Shown here: positions 53,319 through 62,273 of the stretch, in pieces
Layout of the letters: each line of letters starts with the position of its first letter
Numbering within the stretch: position 1 is the first letter of the stretch
Source: Pseudophaeobacter arcticus DSM 23566
Lineage (GTDB): Bacteria > Pseudomonadota > Alphaproteobacteria > Rhodobacterales > Rhodobacteraceae
DNA: 64,000 nt
Reading direction: 5' to 3'
Assembly: GCF_000473205.1 (NCBI RefSeq)
Contig: NZ_KI421507.1
Span: forward strand, 965,934 to 1,029,933
The notes under the pieces: model-generated
Seen by the model: only the letters and a program-made list of their open reading frames with translations
Told to the model about the DNA's origin: nothing
Databases searched by the model: none
Made by a program: the position numbers and the translations under genes

Positions 53319-53346
53319 AAGCCCGGCATTTGCCGGGCTTTTTTTT
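53319..53346 (+). terminator. intrinsic terminator of the amidohydrolase genes
   Basis: AAGCCCGGCA-TT-TGCCGGGCTT followed by TTTTTT, 30 bases past the last stop. This is one of the clearest terminators in the window. Confidence 0.95.
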
Positions 53347-53447
53347 GGTCTGAAAACAGGGCGATGGGCCTGAAATTTTGTTTATGCCGCCGAAATCAGC
53401 CACCGGATTCAATCCCCGGCTGACGTTTCTGGCTGGTGCTTCTGGCC

Positions 53448-54491
53448 CTAACCTTTGGCCCAAAGCGCCTGATAGACCGCTTCAATTCCCTGGGCTTCGC
53501 GGGCAGCGCTGAAACTCTCTACCGCGACCTCACGGGCTTTTCGACACATGGCCTGATGCTGATCGGGATCTTTAAGCAGCGCCAGCGCCGCCTCTGCCGC
53601 CTCTGCCGGAGCGTTCTGCGGGACAACGCGTCCGGTGCTGCCCTGCGATGAAAAGGCGCGGTAATAGCCGGCCTCAGAACCAACAAAGGGAACCGCGCTG
53701 GCCATGCCCTCCAGGGGCACCATGCCGTAGCCCTCGTAGCGGGGCAATTGCATCACCAGCGACAGCGCCCGCATGGTCTGCGGCAGCTCTGTGGCGGGGA
53801 TCTCACCGGGAAACAAAATGCGATCCGCCAGACCTGCGGTCTTGATCCGCTCCTGTAATCCCTTGAGAAAGCCTTGATGCTCGCGCGCGGCACGTCCCAG
53901 CACCAGTGCCCTGGCACCGGGAAGCTGTGGCAGCAGCTGCACCATGGCCTCGACAAAAAGATCGGTGCCTTTTTCCGGGCGGATACGGCCAATGCTGGCA
54001 ATACCTATATCGCCGCCAAGCCCAAGCGCCTGCCAGGCGGCGTGGCGATCCTGGGCCGGGGTGAAATTCTCGGTATCGACGCCATGGGGCACCACGGCAC
54101 GCACATGGGGCACAAAGCTGGCGGCCTCTTGCGAGGTGGCCACGACCGCATCCATGCGCGAAATCAACCACCGGGGAAAGGCCGAGTGTCGGCGCAGAGC
54201 GGCAGAGGTAAAGACAATGCGGATCGGCAGGCGCAGCACATCCCGCGCCCAGATTGCGGCGCGCATCTCAGTATTGCGGCGCACGTGCCAGATGGCAAAA
54301 GGATATGTGCCGGGCGCAGTGGTCGACAGCTGCCGGGCGCGTTTGACAGGGATCGGAGCGGGGCAGCCGGGCAGGGCGCGCCCAACCAGCTGCACATCAT
54401 GCAGTGCAACCTGTTGGCGCAGCACATTGGCCGCCGTGGCCGAGACGCCGGTGAAGTTCTTGTTGAAATTGGTGACAAAAAGCTCAGTCAT
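53448..54491 (-). CDS. glycosyltransferase (GT-B, family 4-like)
   Basis: A 347-residue cytosolic GT-B glycosyltransferase. The C-terminal Rossmann half has IGIASIGRIRPEKGTDLFVEAMVQLL, LVLGRAAREHQGFLKGLQE and the nucleotide-sugar pattern LVMQLPRYEGYGMVPLEGMASAVPFVGSEAGYY with the EGYGMVPLE acidic pair. The N-terminal half has the acceptor-side LSTTAPGTYPFAIWHVRRNTEM. Its start overlaps the waaA stop by four bases, so a role in LPS core assembly is likely. Donor and acceptor are unknown. Confidence 0.92.
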   Translation of the reverse strand: MTELFVTNFNKNFTGVSATAANVLRQQVALHDVQLVGRALPGCPAPIPVKRARQLSTTAPGTYPFAIWHVRRNTEMRAAIWARDVLRLPIRIVFTSAALRRHSAFPRWLISRMDAVVATSQEAASFVPHVRAVVPHGVDTENFTPAQDRHAAWQALGLGGDIGIASIGRIRPEKGTDLFVEAMVQLLPQLPGARALVLGRAAREHQGFLKGLQERIKTAGLADRILFPGEIPATELPQTMRALSLVMQLPRYEGYGMVPLEGMASAVPFVGSEAGYYRAFSSQGSTGRVVPQNAPAEAAEAALALLKDPDQHQAMCRKAREVAVESFSAAREAQGIEAVYQALWAKG

Positions 54492-55822
54492 GGGGCTCTT
54501 TCAGGCATATGCAGGCCAAGGCTGCTGATCAACCGATCGACCACCACATCCAGTTGGCCGGATTGCTCGTCTACGTAGTGGCGCGCGGCGTCGCGGGCGT
54601 TTTGCAGCTGGTCCGGCTGGGTCAGCCACAGATCGACCGCCTGTGCCAGTTCGGTGGCATCGCACACTTCCTTCGCCCCGCCGGCCGCAATCAGAGGCGG
54701 GTAGGTTTCGATGAAATTACTATATCCCGGCCCCGTGAGCACCGCCGCCCCGGCCTGGGCAACTTCAAAGGGATTGTGCCCCCCGATGGGCAGCAGTGAG
54801 CCGCCAAGAAAGACAATGGGGGACAACGCATACCAGGTGCCAAGCTCCCCCAGGGTATCGGCCAGATAGACCTGGGTGTCAGGCGTCAGTGCCGCGCCAG
54901 TGCTGCGTTGTGCATAAGTCAGGCCTGCTTGGGTGATCTTGGAGCCAATTTCATCGGCGCGCTCGGGGTGGCGTGGGACCAGCAACAGGCAGAGATCGGG
55001 ATGATCCTGCAACAGCGCCTTATGGGCGTCCAGCACGGTTTCTTCTTCGCCTTTGTGGGTCGAGCTGGCAATCCACAGCGCTCGCCCGGCAAGCGCTGCG
55101 CGCATCTCGGCCAGTAGATCAGCGGAGTGCGGCAGGGCGGCGGCACCGGCCTTGAGATTGCCACTGGGGAACACGCGCGCCGGATCCGCCCCAAGCGAGA
55201 GCAGATCTTCGGCCACCTGTTTGTTCTGGGTCAGCAACAGATCGAACAGCCCCATGATGAACCGCGCCGTGGGCAGTTTCTTCCGCCAGCCGGTGACCGA
55301 TTTGGCGGACAGCCGGGCATTGACCAGCGCCAGCCGGGTGCCGCGCGCCTTGGCTGCCGCCAGGGTCACTGGCCAAAGTTCGCTTTCGACAAAGATCCCG
55401 GCATCCGGGCGCCAATGGGCCAGGAACCGGGCCACGGCAGCGGATGAATCCAGCGGGGCAAACTGATGCTGCGCGCAGTCCGGCAGGCGTTTGACGGCCA
55501 TTGCCGCCGAGGTCGCCGTGCCGGAGGTCAGTAAAAAGCGGTTCCCTGGCAAGCGGGAGTGCAACCGGTTGATCAGGGTGATGGCGGCAAGGCTTTCGCC
55601 AACCGAGGCGCCATGAAACCAGATCAGCGAGGCAGAGGCTGCGAGGTCGGGGCGGGGCTGACTGGCATGACCCAGCCTTTCGCGCTGCCGCCTGTCGCTG
55701 ACCCCATGGGCCGCAAGTTTTGCTGAAACTTTGCGATAGGCAAAAGGTGCCAGCAGCCTGGTCAAGGCGCGATAGCTGTAAAACAGCAGCGTCGGCGATG
55801 CTGTTTGGTCAGGCTTGGTCAT
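54488..55822 (-). CDS. waaA: 3-deoxy-D-manno-octulosonic-acid (Kdo) transferase
   Basis: A 444-residue inner-membrane-associated enzyme that adds Kdo to lipid A precursor. The N-terminal acceptor part carries SLIWFHGASVGESLAAITLINRLHSRLPGNRFLLTSGTATSA with the conserved HGASVGE glutamate; the middle has DAGIFVESELWPVTLAAAKARGTRLALVNARLS; the donor half has PIVFLGGSLLPIGGHNPFEVAQAGAAVLTGP. This is the full family pattern. It lies 10 bp after moaA and overlaps the glycosyltransferase gene. Confidence 0.95.
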   Translation of the reverse strand: MTKPDQTASPTLLFYSYRALTRLLAPFAYRKVSAKLAAHGVSDRRQRERLGHASQPRPDLAASASLIWFHGASVGESLAAITLINRLHSRLPGNRFLLTSGTATSAAMAVKRLPDCAQHQFAPLDSSAAVARFLAHWRPDAGIFVESELWPVTLAAAKARGTRLALVNARLSAKSVTGWRKKLPTARFIMGLFDLLLTQNKQVAEDLLSLGADPARVFPSGNLKAGAAALPHSADLLAEMRAALAGRALWIASSTHKGEEETVLDAHKALLQDHPDLCLLLVPRHPERADEIGSKITQAGLTYAQRSTGAALTPDTQVYLADTLGELGTWYALSPIVFLGGSLLPIGGHNPFEVAQAGAAVLTGPGYSNFIETYPPLIAAGGAKEVCDATELAQAVDLWLTQPDQLQNARDAARHYVDEQSGQLDVVVDRLISSLGLHMPERAP

Positions 55823-55832
55823 CTGGTTTCGC

Positions 55833-56843
55833 TTAACCGCCGGTGTGGCTCATGTGGCGGGTGATTGTACCGCCAACCTGTTGCCGGGAGTAGTCAAAAT
55901 CATGGCCTTTGGGTTTGTCCCCAATGGCGGCGCGGATGGCCTGTTCCAGCAGTTCGGTGCCGTCCTGGCTGGCGCGCAGCGGCGCGCGCAGATCGGCAGA
56001 GCCTTCCTGGCCAAGGCAGGTATAGATCTCGCCGGTGCAGGTGACGCGCACCCGGTTGCAGCTTTCGCAGAAATTATGGCTGAGAGGCGTGATAAAACCA
56101 ACCTTCTGGCCAGTCTCTTCCAGCCGCACATAGCGCGCCGGACCGCCGGTGCGTTCGGTCAGATCGGTGACGCCATAGTGGTTTTCATACGCGGCCCGCA
56201 CGTCTTTGAGGGACCAGAACTGGCCGATGCGGTTTTCGTCTCCCATGTCTTCCCCCATGGGCATGACTTCGATCCAGGTGAGGTCAAGATCGCGCTCGGC
56301 GCACCAGCGGGTGATGCTGGGCAGTTCAACCTCGTTGAAGCCTTTCAGGGCGACGGCATTGATCTTGACCCGCAGCCCGGCCTTTTGTGCCGCATCAATG
56401 CCCCGCAGAACCTGCGGCAGCCGACCCCAGCGGGTAACGCGGGCAAATTTGTCTTCGTCCAGAGTATCGAGTGAAATATTCACCCGGCGCACCCCGGCTG
56501 CAAACAGCGCGTCGGCGTATTTTTCCAGCTGCGAGCCATTGGTGGTCAGGGTCAGCTCCTTGAGAGCGCCGCTGTCCAGATGCCGGGTCATGCTTTCAAA
56601 GAAGGTCATGATACCCCGGCGCACCAGTGGTTCGCCACCGGTGATGCGCAGCTTCTGCACTCCCATCTTGATAAAGCTGGTGCACAACAGATCCAGTTCT
56701 TCCAGGGTGAGCAGCTCTTTCTTGGGCAGAAAGGTCATGTGTTCCGACATGCAGTACACACAGCGGAAATCGCACCTGTCGGTGACCGAAACGCGCAGAT
56801 AGGTGATGGCGCGGGCGAAAGGATCAATCAATGGAGCATTCAT
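55833..56843 (-). CDS. moaA: GTP 3',8-cyclase MoaA
   Basis: A 336-residue radical-SAM enzyme for the first step of molybdopterin synthesis. The N-terminal cluster cysteines are C24, C28 and C31 ([11 protein letters not shown]). The second cluster is in [18 protein letters not shown] near residues 265-285. [12 protein letters not shown] and LTTNGSQL are further radical-SAM markers, and the C-terminus ends with the essential double glycine (MSHTGG). It heads a minus-strand operon with waaA. Its product would feed the molybdenum hydroxylase encoded at 26.8-29.5 kb. Confidence 0.97.
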   Translation of the reverse strand: MNAPLIDPFARAITYLRVSVTDRCDFRCVYCMSEHMTFLPKKELLTLEELDLLCTSFIKMGVQKLRITGGEPLVRRGIMTFFESMTRHLDSGALKELTLTTNGSQLEKYADALFAAGVRRVNISLDTLDEDKFARVTRWGRLPQVLRGIDAAQKAGLRVKINAVALKGFNEVELPSITRWCAERDLDLTWIEVMPMGEDMGDENRIGQFWSLKDVRAAYENHYGVTDLTERTGGPARYVRLEETGQKVGFITPLSHNFCESCNRVRVTCTGEIYTCLGQEGSADLRAPLRASQDGTELLEQAIRAAIGDKPKGHDFDYSRQQVGGTITRHMSHTGG

Positions 56844-56935
56844 AGGTCCATAGCTAAGGCGCTGTCCCGCCTAGGGCAAGTATAGACTGCGTTTTGGTGC
56901 TGGCATTAGGCCCGGCTCAAAGCTAGGATTGGCTC

Positions 56936-57436
56936 ATGAAACAGATGATATTTGTCTTGGCACCCTTGGTGTTTTTGAGTGGTTGCAACACCTTGCAATG
57001 GAATTCCGATATTCTCGGAGGGGCGTCTGGTGGGGCGGTGCAGGCATCGCAAAGCGATCCCGGCACGCCTTTGTCGGCCATTCCAAGCGATGCAAGCCTG
57101 CAAGAGGGCGCAATTGTGCAAGACCCTGCTGCTGTCAGTGCGACAGACCTGGCCGCAAGTTCTGGCGGTGCGCCTATTTCTGCGCGGTTCCAGGGGCGGG
57201 CGCAGACAGTGGCCTCTTTGGGGGATCCTGCGATTCCCGGCCTGTGGATGGAGACATCCCTGGTGACCACCGAACAGATTGCCCGGTTGCGCAGCGCCAA
57301 TGGCAAGCAGGTCATTGTTACGCTGAAACCTGCAACCGGAGGCGGCTCTGGTGGGAGGCTGTCGATCAGCGCCATGCGCGCACTTGGCGCGCCGCTGACC
57401 GAACTGGTTGAGATCGAGGTGCTGCCAGCAGGCTGA
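56936..57436 (+). CDS. small lipoprotein of unknown function
   Basis: A 166-residue secreted lipoprotein: signal peptide MKQMIFVLAPLVFLSGC with lipobox LSG-C17. A low-complexity Ser/Ala/Gly region (about 25-95) precedes a compact C-terminal domain of about 70 residues (PGLWMETSLVTTEQIARLRSANGKQVIVTLKP...LSISAMRALGAPLTELVEIEVLPAG). That domain is also seen, from memory, in other Roseobacter proteins of unknown function. It is divergent from moaA and ends two bases from the convergent AlkD-like gene. Confidence 0.85.
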   Translation: MKQMIFVLAPLVFLSGCNTLQWNSDILGGASGGAVQASQSDPGTPLSAIPSDASLQEGAIVQDPAAVSATDLAASSGGAPISARFQGRAQTVASLGDPAIPGLWMETSLVTTEQIARLRSANGKQVIVTLKPATGGGSGGRLSISAMRALGAPLTELVEIEVLPAG

Positions 57437-57438
57437 GC

Positions 57439-58218
57439 TCAGGAGCTCGGCGCGCTGGTGTCTGCACCGTCGGAGGTTTCGACCTCTGCCGCATCCATCG
57501 GGTCAACCACTGGGGTCACCAGATCTGGATAGTCGATGGGGTCTTTCAGGTATTTGGCCGCTTCTTTGCGGGCAAAGGGCTTCATCGCGGCCCCGTTTGC
57601 AATCAGAAATGCCCGGCTGGCGGCCGCGTCATGTTTGCTCAGGTCGCGGACCCACCAGGCAATGGCCTTTTGCAGGAACCAGTTGCGATCCGGCACATAG
57701 GAGGCCGCCCAGCCCAAGATTCGGTCGCGTCGGGCCTGATCTTCGGGTTTGAGGTTGTTCAGCTTGGCCCAGGGCAGGCAGGCCACCAGGGCGGCGCGCC
57801 GGCTCCACATGTTTTCAGCCGTGGTCCAGGCCTCGACCTCATCCAGCCGCGAGGGATCGGCGGTCAGCCGTTTCTGCATCGCCATGCAGGCGTGATCGGC
57901 AATCGCCCAGCTGTCAAAATCAGGCAGCCAGCTTTGCAGCAATTCCCAGACGGCGGTATCGTCTTTGATGCGCGCCTGGGTCAGCAGCTTGGCGGCGGCA
58001 AGGCGGGCTTCAAACACATCGGTTTTCCACAGCTCATCCGCCAGGGTGACGCGCTCTTCCAGCGTCAACGACTGGCGCCAGCCCTTGGTGATGTCATTGA
58101 TCGCCGTATTGGGGATGCCCAGGACGATGCGCTTTTGTTTGTGGTAGCTCACCATCTGTTCGGCGCGCCCAGGTTCAAAGGCGGCGTTTAACTCGTTCAG
58201 GGCATCTTCAAGGGTCAT
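57439..58218 (-). CDS. AlkD-like HEAT-repeat DNA alkylation repair protein
   Basis: A 259-residue all-helical protein resembling the AlkC/AlkD family, HEAT-like DNA glycosylases acting on alkylated bases. Family-like stretches: MVSYHKQKRIVLGIPNTAINDITKGWRQ, WAIADHACMAMQKRL, NMWSRRAALVACLPW and DRNWFLQKAIAWWVRDLSKHDAAASRAFL. The Trp/Asp residues of the last motif match the AlkD active-site pattern. A Glu/Asp-rich 25-residue tail follows. It starts four bases after glmS on the same strand, an unusual neighbour. Confidence 0.87.
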   Translation of the reverse strand: MTLEDALNELNAAFEPGRAEQMVSYHKQKRIVLGIPNTAINDITKGWRQSLTLEERVTLADELWKTDVFEARLAAAKLLTQARIKDDTAVWELLQSWLPDFDSWAIADHACMAMQKRLTADPSRLDEVEAWTTAENMWSRRAALVACLPWAKLNNLKPEDQARRDRILGWAASYVPDRNWFLQKAIAWWVRDLSKHDAAASRAFLIANGAAMKPFARKEAAKYLKDPIDYPDLVTPVVDPMDAAEVETSDGADTSAPSS

Positions 58219-58222
58219 CAGG

Positions 58223-60046
58223 TCACTCCACCGTAACGGATTTGGCTAGATTGCGCGGCTGATCCACATCGGTGCCTTTGGCAACCGCTGTGTGATAGGC
58301 CAGCATCTGGGCTGGCAGCGCATAAAGGATGGGCGTCAGGCTATCGTGCACCTGTGGCATCTGGATGGTTTCCCAGGTGCCTTCTCCGCCCTCCTTAAGC
58401 CCAGCCGCATCCGAGATCAACAGAACCTTGCCCTTGCGGGCCATGACCTCCTGCATATTGGAGACCGATTTGTCAAAAAGCCCGTCCTTTGGTGCCATGA
58501 CCACCACTGGCATCTGCTTGTCGATCAGCGCAATCGGGCCGTGCTTCAGCTCACCCGAGGCATAGGCCTCGGCGTGGATGTAGCTGATTTCCTTGAGTTT
58601 CAATGCACCTTCCAGCGCCAGCGGGAACATCAGGCCACGGCCCAGGAACAACACGTCGCGGGCTTCGCTCAGCTTTTGTGCCGCCTGGCGGATGGTGTCA
58701 TTCTGTTCCAGCCCGGCCGCCAGCACATTGGGCAGGCCGCGCAGGGCAGAGATATGTGCCTGCAGATCCTCAGCCGAGATTTCGCCGCGATCCGTTGCCG
58801 CCTTGAGTGCCAGCATCAGCAGAACGCTCAGCTGGCAGGTAAAGGCCTTGGTCGAGGCCACGCCGATCTCAACACCTGCATGAATGGGCAGGGCCAGATC
58901 GCTTTCGCGCGCGATTGAGCTTTCGGGCACATTGACCACTGACAGGATCTTGTCCGCCTTGCCCTCGCAGTAGCGCAGCGCGGCCAGGGTGTCTGCGGTT
59001 TCACCGGATTGCGAGACAAACAGCGCTGCGGTCCTGCTGGAAATGGGGGGCTCACGGTAGCGGAACTCCGAAGCGATATCGACCTCGACCGGTAGACGCG
59101 CGATCTGCTCAAACCAGTATTTGGCAGTCAGGCAGGCATAAAAGGCGGTGCCGCAGGCAACCATGGTCAGCCGCTCGATCTGCGAGAAATCAATGCCGTC
59201 TCCGGGCAGATGCACGGCGTCTTCACCCACTGGCAGATAGTGGCGGATGGCTTCGGCAATCACGGTGGGCTGTTCGGCGATCTCTTTGGCCATATAGTGC
59301 TTGTGACCCGCCTTATCGACCTGCGAGGCGTCGATCTGGATGGTTTTCATGGGGCGATTGGCCAGGGCGCCTTTGGCATCGCGGATCTCGATGCTGTTGC
59401 GGGTCAGATAGACCCGGTCGCCCTCGTCCAGATAGGTGACGCGATCGGTGAGCGGCGCCAGGGCAATGGCGTCACTGCCGACAAACATCTCTCCATCGCC
59501 ATGGCCCACGGCCAGGGGCGAGCCTTTGCGGGCGGCAACCATCAGGTCGTCTTCGCCATCAAACAAAAAGGCCAGCGCAAAGGCGCCTTCCAGCCGGTCC
59601 AGGGTCTTGTTGGCGGCCTCAATCGGCGACAGCCCCTCGGAGAGATAGCGCTGGGTCAGCAGGGCCACGGTTTCAGTGTCGGTCTCGGTCTGAAACTCGA
59701 TGCCACAGCCCGCCAGATCTGTGCGCAGCTCACGGTAGTTTTCAATGATGCCATTGTGCACAACCGCCACCGCCCCGGCCTGGTGCGGGTGGGCATTGCT
59801 GACCGAGGGCACCCCGTGGGTGGCCCATCGGGTGTGACCGATGCCTGATTTGCCCGGCAGAGGCTCATGTACCAAGAGGTCGTTCAGGTTGACCAGCTTG
59901 CCCAGGGCACGCCGTCGCGCCAGTTTGCCATCGTTCACGGTGGCGATGCCAGCGCTGTCATAGCCGCGATATTCCAGCCGCTTCAGTGCTTCGACCAGGA
60001 TGGGAGCCGCTTCGTGTTTACCAAGAACGCCAACGATACCGCACAT
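58223..60046 (-). CDS. glmS: glutamine-fructose-6-phosphate aminotransferase
   Basis: A 607-residue enzyme making glucosamine-6-phosphate. The N-terminal Ntn glutaminase domain exposes C2 after Met removal (MCGIVGVLGKHEAAPILVEALKRLEYRGYDSAG). Two SIS isomerase domains follow (SQSGETADTLAALRYCEGKADKIL; FLGRGLMFPLALEGALKLKEISYIHAEAYASGELKHGP), and the end DVDQPRNLAKSVTVE is invariant. Its start codon overlaps the glmU stop by one base (TAATG), so the two are translationally coupled. No glmS-type ribozyme is visible. Confidence 0.98.
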   Translation of the reverse strand: MCGIVGVLGKHEAAPILVEALKRLEYRGYDSAGIATVNDGKLARRRALGKLVNLNDLLVHEPLPGKSGIGHTRWATHGVPSVSNAHPHQAGAVAVVHNGIIENYRELRTDLAGCGIEFQTETDTETVALLTQRYLSEGLSPIEAANKTLDRLEGAFALAFLFDGEDDLMVAARKGSPLAVGHGDGEMFVGSDAIALAPLTDRVTYLDEGDRVYLTRNSIEIRDAKGALANRPMKTIQIDASQVDKAGHKHYMAKEIAEQPTVIAEAIRHYLPVGEDAVHLPGDGIDFSQIERLTMVACGTAFYACLTAKYWFEQIARLPVEVDIASEFRYREPPISSRTAALFVSQSGETADTLAALRYCEGKADKILSVVNVPESSIARESDLALPIHAGVEIGVASTKAFTCQLSVLLMLALKAATDRGEISAEDLQAHISALRGLPNVLAAGLEQNDTIRQAAQKLSEARDVLFLGRGLMFPLALEGALKLKEISYIHAEAYASGELKHGPIALIDKQMPVVVMAPKDGLFDKSVSNMQEVMARKGKVLLISDAAGLKEGGEGTWETIQMPQVHDSLTPILYALPAQMLAYHTAVAKGTDVDQPRNLAKSVTVE

Positions 60047-61401
60047 TACTCAGATCCTTTTGTCAGCCGGGCCTTTTTGGCGCGCAGCATGTCCATGATT
60101 TTCTCGGCGTAGCCTGTCTTGTTTTCCTGCCGGGTGCGGGAAATGGCCAGATCGCCATGGTCTACATCCTTGGTCACCACGGTGCCGGAGGCGGTCATGG
60201 TTTCATGGCCCAGGGTCACAGGCGCCACCAGCAGGGTGTTGGAGCCGATAAAGGCGCGGGCGCCAATCTGGGTGCGGTGTTTCATCACCCCGTCATAGTT
60301 GCAGGTGATGGTGCCGGCGCCAATGTTGGTCTCTTTGCCAATAGAAGCATCGCCGATATAGCTCAGATGGTTGACCTTGGCGCCTTCGGCGATCTCGGCG
60401 TTTTTGATTTCGACAAAATTGCCAATGTGGGTGTTTTCCGCCAGTTCCGCGCCGGGGCGCAGGCGGGCATAGGGGCCGACCTTGGCGCCGCGGCTGACAT
60501 GGCAGCCTTCCAGATGCGAAAAGGCGCGGATCAGCGCGCCGCTTTCCACGGTGACACCGGGGCCAAAGACCACATTGGGTTCGATCACCGTGTCGCGGCC
60601 AATCACCGTGTCAAAGGCCAGATAAACCGTCTCGGGGGCCATCAGGGTGACACCCAGGTCCAGCAATTCCGCGCGGGCTTTGGCCTGAAAAACCGCATCC
60701 GCAGCGGCCAGATCAGCGCGCGAGTTCACCCCCAGGGTTTCGCTTTCATCGCAGGCAATGGCGGTGACAGAGCGCCCCTGGGCGCGGGCAAGTTCCACCA
60801 GATCGGTGAGATAATATTCACCCGAGGCGTTTTTGTTGCCAATCCTGGCCAGAAGGTCAAACATCAGATCCGCATCACAGGCCATCAGGCCCGAGTTGCA
60901 GAAATCCACAGTGCGTTCTGCCTCAGAAGCGTCCTTGAACTCGACAATGCGTTCCAGACTGTCGCCCTGCATCAGCAAGCGGCCATAACGCGCCGGGTCT
61001 GCGGCGTGAAACCCCAGAACCACCAGATCCGCCTGCGCTCGCGCGGCCACCATGCGTTCCAGTGTGTCGGCGCTGACAAAGGGCGTATCGCCATAAAGCA
61101 CCACAACATCGCCGCTGAAGCCTGTCAGCGCGGCGCGGGCCTGATCCACCGCATGTGCGGTGCCTAGCTGCTCTTCTTGCAAAACCACCTCGGCAGTTTC
61201 GTCAATCTCAGCCACGGCGGCGCGAACGGCCTCGGCCTCGTGGCCGGCAACGACAATCACCCGCTCGGGATCCAGCGCGCGACCTGCTGCAAGGGCGTGC
61301 TCCAGCATCGAGCCCTGGGCAATAGGGTGCAATACCTTGGGGATGTCTGAATTCATTCGGGTGCCTTTGCCTGCGGCAAGGACGACAAGGGCAGTGCTCA
61401 T
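60046..61401 (-). CDS. glmU: bifunctional UDP-N-acetylglucosamine pyrophosphorylase/glucosamine-1-phosphate N-acetyltransferase
   Basis: A 451-residue enzyme completing UDP-GlcNAc synthesis for peptidoglycan and LPS. The uridylyltransferase domain starts MSTALVVLAAGKGTRMNSDIPKVLHPI and has VVVLYGDTPFVSADTLERM. The acetyltransferase half is a left-handed beta helix of hexapeptide repeats (EPNVVFGPGVTVESGALIRAFSHLEGC; IGNFVEIKNAEIAEGAKVNHLSYIGDASIGKETNIGAGTITCNYDG). The start at 61401 matches the family; the frame is open further upstream but without homology. It heads the glmU-glmS-AlkD-like operon. Confidence 0.98.
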   Translation of the reverse strand: MSTALVVLAAGKGTRMNSDIPKVLHPIAQGSMLEHALAAGRALDPERVIVVAGHEAEAVRAAVAEIDETAEVVLQEEQLGTAHAVDQARAALTGFSGDVVVLYGDTPFVSADTLERMVAARAQADLVVLGFHAADPARYGRLLMQGDSLERIVEFKDASEAERTVDFCNSGLMACDADLMFDLLARIGNKNASGEYYLTDLVELARAQGRSVTAIACDESETLGVNSRADLAAADAVFQAKARAELLDLGVTLMAPETVYLAFDTVIGRDTVIEPNVVFGPGVTVESGALIRAFSHLEGCHVSRGAKVGPYARLRPGAELAENTHIGNFVEIKNAEIAEGAKVNHLSYIGDASIGKETNIGAGTITCNYDGVMKHRTQIGARAFIGSNTLLVAPVTLGHETMTASGTVVTKDVDHGDLAISRTRQENKTGYAEKIMDMLRAKKARLTKGSE

Positions 61402-61530
61402 TATCAGTTTTCTCTTTGACTTTTCGGTTCCCGTTCTATCCGCTACCAGCAAAGGTGCAAGCCAATCTGCCATCAAAGATGGTTGCGGCTTGCAATAAAT
61501 GGCAGCGAAAACACGCCGAGCGGGGGCAAT

Positions 61531-62193
61531 ATGCGAACAGTTATCTTTGATCTGGATGGGACACTGGCGGATACATCCGGCGACCTTTTGGCGGCGGCCA
61601 ATGCCTGTTTTCGCCACATGGGGCTGGGCGATATCCTGACCCAGCCTGGTGATGCGGCCACGGCGCTGCGCGGCGGCAAGATGATGCTGACGGCGGGGAT
61701 GAAACGTGCGGGTATCTATGACGCCCAAAAGGTCGAGGACTATTACCCGGTGCTGCTCGAGGCCTACCGCGACGCGATTGACCACCACAGCTACCTTTAT
61801 CCCGGCGCCATGGAGGCGGTTGAGGCCCTGAAACAGGCGGGCTACGGCGTTGGTATCTGCACCAATAAACCCGAAGCCCTGGCCGAACAGCTGATGCGCG
61901 CGTTGGGGGTGCGGGATAGCTTTGCCTCGCTGGTGGGGGCGGATACGCTGGCGGTGCGAAAACCCGACCCCGAACCGCTGTTTGAGGCGGCGCGCCGGGC
62001 GGGTGGCGATCCGGCCAGGACAATTTTGATTGGCGACAGTGACACTGACCGCAGTACCTCGGCCAATGCGGGGGTGCCGTCGGTGCTGGTTACCTTTGGT
62101 CCTGCGGGCGGTGATATGGCGGCGCTGAACCCCGAGGCGCTGCTGGACCGCTACGAGGATCTGCCGGGGATCGTTGCCCGCTTGGTCGGCTGA
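61531..62193 (+). CDS. HAD hydrolase, phosphoglycolate phosphatase-like
   Basis: A 220-residue HAD-superfamily phosphatase. Motif I is FDLDGTLADTSG with D7 and D9, the cap follows (helical, about 15-85), motif II is CTNKPEA, motif III K is in VRKPDPEPL and motif IV is LIGDSDTDRSTSANAG. Pattern and length match Gph, but HAD specificity is hard to read from sequence. The ATG at 61531 follows AGCGGGGGC. It is divergent from glmU. Confidence 0.92.
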   Translation: MRTVIFDLDGTLADTSGDLLAAANACFRHMGLGDILTQPGDAATALRGGKMMLTAGMKRAGIYDAQKVEDYYPVLLEAYRDAIDHHSYLYPGAMEAVEALKQAGYGVGICTNKPEALAEQLMRALGVRDSFASLVGADTLAVRKPDPEPLFEAARRAGGDPARTILIGDSDTDRSTSANAGVPSVLVTFGPAGGDMAALNPEALLDRYEDLPGIVARLVG

Positions 62194-62273
62194 TCCCCTG
62201 CCACCGGGTTAGGGGCGCTGCATGTGGGATTGTTCCCCTTGACCCTCGGCGGGTGGCGGCTCACAAACGGGCC

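Noticed and set aside
58000-60046. glmS ribozyme upstream of glmS
   Set aside because: glmS start overlaps the glmU stop, leaving no leader; such ribozymes are typical of Firmicutes.
61402-61788. 129-codon N-terminal extension of GlmU
   Set aside because: It overlaps the divergent HAD gene antisense; GlmU family proteins start at the LAAGKGTRM region.
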